64,000 nt of DNA from Nocardioides sp. zg-1308 (GTDB taxonomy: Bacteria; Actinomycetota; Actinomycetes; Propionibacteriales; Nocardioidaceae). Position 1 is the first letter of the stretch, and each line of letters opens with the position of its first letter. The translations under genes and the position numbers were made by a program. The notes beneath the pieces were generated by a model that saw only the letters and a list, made by a program, of their open reading frames with translations, made no database searches and was not told the DNA's origin. The stretch lies in the NCBI RefSeq assembly GCF_013155375.1, contig NZ_JABJQY010000002.1:248001-312000 (forward strand), given 5' to 3'. This document shows positions 62,728-64,000 of this stretch, piece after piece.

Positions 62728-63708
62728 CTACGCGTGCCCGTCGAACATCGACGTCACGGACCCGTCCTCGAACACCTCGCGGATGGCCCGGGCGATCAGC
62801 GGCGCGATGGACAGCGTCGTGAGCTTGTCGAACTGCTTGTCGGCGGGGACCGGCAGGGTGTTGGTCACCACGACCTCCATCGCGGAGGAGTTCTTCAGCC
62901 GGTCGACCGCGGGGTCGGACAGGATCGGGTGCGTCGCGGCGATGATGACGCCGGCGGCGCCCTCGGCCATGCACGCCTCGGCGGCCTTCACAATCGTCCC
63001 GCCGGTGTCGATCATGTCGTCGGTCAGGATGCAGATCTTGCCGTGCACGTCACCGACCACGCGGTTGGCGACGACCTCGTTGGCCACGTCGATGCGGCGG
63101 GTCTTGTGGATGAAGGCCAGCGGAACGCCGCCGAGGCGGGCCGACCAGCGCTCGGCGACCTTGATCCGGCCGGCGTCCGGGGAGACGACGGCCAGCTGCT
63201 GATCGCCGTACTTCTCCTTGACGTAGTCGGTGAGGATCGGCAGCGCCATCAGGTGGTCGACGGGGCCGTCGAAGAACCCCTGGATCTGGTCGGCGTGCAG
63301 GTCGACGGTGATCAGCCGGTCGGCGCCGGCGGTCTTGAACAGGTCGGCCATCAGGCGGGCCGAGATCGGCTCGCGGCCGCGGTGCTTCTTGTCCTGGCGG
63401 GCATAGCCGTAGAACGGCATGACCACCGTGATGCGCTTGGCCGAGGCGCGCTTGAGCGCGTCGACCATGATCAGGTGCTCCATGATCCACTCGTTGATCG
63501 GCGCCGTGTGGCTCTGGATCACGAAGGCGTCGCAGCCGCGCACGGACTCCTCGTAGCGGACGTAGAGCTCGCCGTTGGCGAAGGCCCGCGCGTCCTGCGG
63601 GACGAGCCCGCACTCGAGGAGGTCGGCGACCTCGTGGGACAGGTCGGGGTAGGCCCGCCCGCTGAAGACCATGAGGTTCTTCTCCGTGGTCCGCTTCATT
63701 CCGGTCAC
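62728..63708 (-). CDS. prs: Ribose-phosphate pyrophosphokinase
   Basis: 326 aa from GTG 63708 (AGGAG 9 nt upstream); ATG 63699 is an alternative. Makes PRPP from ribose 5-phosphate and ATP. Motifs: NLMVFSGRAYPDLS start, MPFYGYARQDKKHRGREPIS (flexible loop), ITVDLHADQIQGFFDGPVDHL (metal site), SPDAGRIKVAE, and the PRPP loop ILTDDMIDTGGTI (~228). Full length. Follows glmU after 86 bp, as in most Gram-positive genomes. Confidence 0.97.
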   Translation of the reverse strand: MTGMKRTTEKNLMVFSGRAYPDLSHEVADLLECGLVPQDARAFANGELYVRYEESVRGCDAFVIQSHTAPINEWIMEHLIMVDALKRASAKRITVVMPFYGYARQDKKHRGREPISARLMADLFKTAGADRLITVDLHADQIQGFFDGPVDHLMALPILTDYVKEKYGDQQLAVVSPDAGRIKVAERWSARLGGVPLAFIHKTRRIDVANEVVANRVVGDVHGKICILTDDMIDTGGTIVKAAEACMAEGAAGVIIAATHPILSDPAVDRLKNSSAMEVVVTNTLPVPADKQFDKLTTLSIAPLIARAIREVFEDGSVTSMFDGHA

Positions 63709-63794
63709 GCGACGCGACTCCTGACTCGGGGGGGCTCGTTCGGAGGTGCTGCACAGGATTCTCGCCCACCTCCCGGCCAGCCCCAACCTCGGGG

Positions 63795-64000
63795 TCACCC
63801 CTCGGTCTTCTCCTGCTGTTCACGTGCGGTTCGGGCGGCCTCGGCCTGGGCCGTCCCGGCGCGCCGCGACTCGGTCCAGCCCTCGAGGTTGCGCTGCGGC
63901 GAGCTGCTCACGGCAAGCGCGCCGGCGGGCACGTCACGGCGTACGACGGTGCCGCCCGCGGTGCCTGCCCCGTCCCCGACCGCGACCGGCGCGACGAAGG
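63795..64000 (-). CDS. glmU: GlmU C-terminus (bifunctional UDP-GlcNAc pyrophosphorylase/GlcN-1-P acetyltransferase), partial
   Basis: Only the last ~68 codons are in the window; the frame is open to the right edge. Visible: [41 protein letters not shown], the end of the left-handed β-helix and the C-terminal segment of GlmU, followed by a charged Ala/Glu-rich tail ([15 protein letters not shown]). UDP-GlcNAc made by this enzyme is a precursor of peptidoglycan and probably of the amino sugars of the adjacent EPS locus. The assignment rests on the C-terminal residues and the position before prs. Confidence 0.85.
   Translation of the reverse strand, partial: FVAPVAVGDGAGTAGGTVVRRDVPAGALAVSSSPQRNLEGWTESRRAGTAQAEAARTAREQQEKTEG

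Overview
The window is chromosomal DNA from a high-GC Gram-positive bacterium. Codon bias, leaderless genes with TANNNT −10 boxes, and the actinobacterial set eno–ftsB/divIC–DUF501–ppx point to Actinomycetota. A Nocardioides-like member of the Propionibacteriales is my best guess, but I have no rRNA or marker search to prove it. About 52 protein genes are supported. I see no tRNA, rRNA, CRISPR array, insertion sequence or prophage gene.

Layout. (1) 1–4283, minus strand: uracil-DNA glycosylase (cut by the edge), Ppx/GppA, DUF501, FtsB/DivIC and enolase. (2) 4385–8140, plus strand: an HTH/DinB-like regulator and a large secreted phytase-like propeller protein. (3) 8183–12929, minus: MazG, a SurA-like lipoprotein, Mfd. 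(4) 13166–17567: two tandem paralogous secreted proteins, a Tat-exported M28 peptidase, a VOC protein and CysQ. (5) 17634–58338: a ~41 kb exopolysaccharide (EPS) locus. (6) 58477–64000: pth, rplY, pepN, prs and the 3' end of glmU.

Outside the EPS locus the order glmU–prs–rplY–pth / mfd–mazG / eno–divIC is an ancient housekeeping order of Gram-positive bacteria; Bacillus subtilis has glmU–prs–ctc–pth–mfd–mazG–divIC. The EPS locus sits between pth and mfd.

The EPS locus looks like a Wzx/Wzy-type pathway. It has an initiating sugar-phosphate transferase (23318), at least six glycosyltransferases, a flippase (44290), a polymerase/ligase (40559) and two Wzz-like chain-length proteins without a tyrosine kinase. 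It also has nucleotide-sugar genes (oxidoreductase, two DegT aminotransferases, two left-handed β-helix acyltransferases, an epimerase), a polysaccharide deacetylase, a methyltransferase, and two large secreted proteins carrying DUF4082 domains (five copies in total). Embedded in it is a cassette otherwise known from exosortase/PEP-CTERM EPS loci: AMP-forming acyl ligase, PLP-dependent decarboxylase and acyl carrier protein, with a GNAT protein and an asparagine-synthase-like protein. No exosortase is in view, and the asparagine synthase has lost its Cys2 nucleophile (Ser instead).

Control is suggested by a sensor kinase/LuxR response regulator pair (18888–21063), a divergent orphan LuxR regulator with a degenerate receiver (17634), and a recurring intergenic motif (about CACCGAATTGGGGGTAT). 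The motif appears at most heads of transcription units in this locus, and I did not see it upstream of the housekeeping genes. All motif, promoter and hairpin calls were made by eye.
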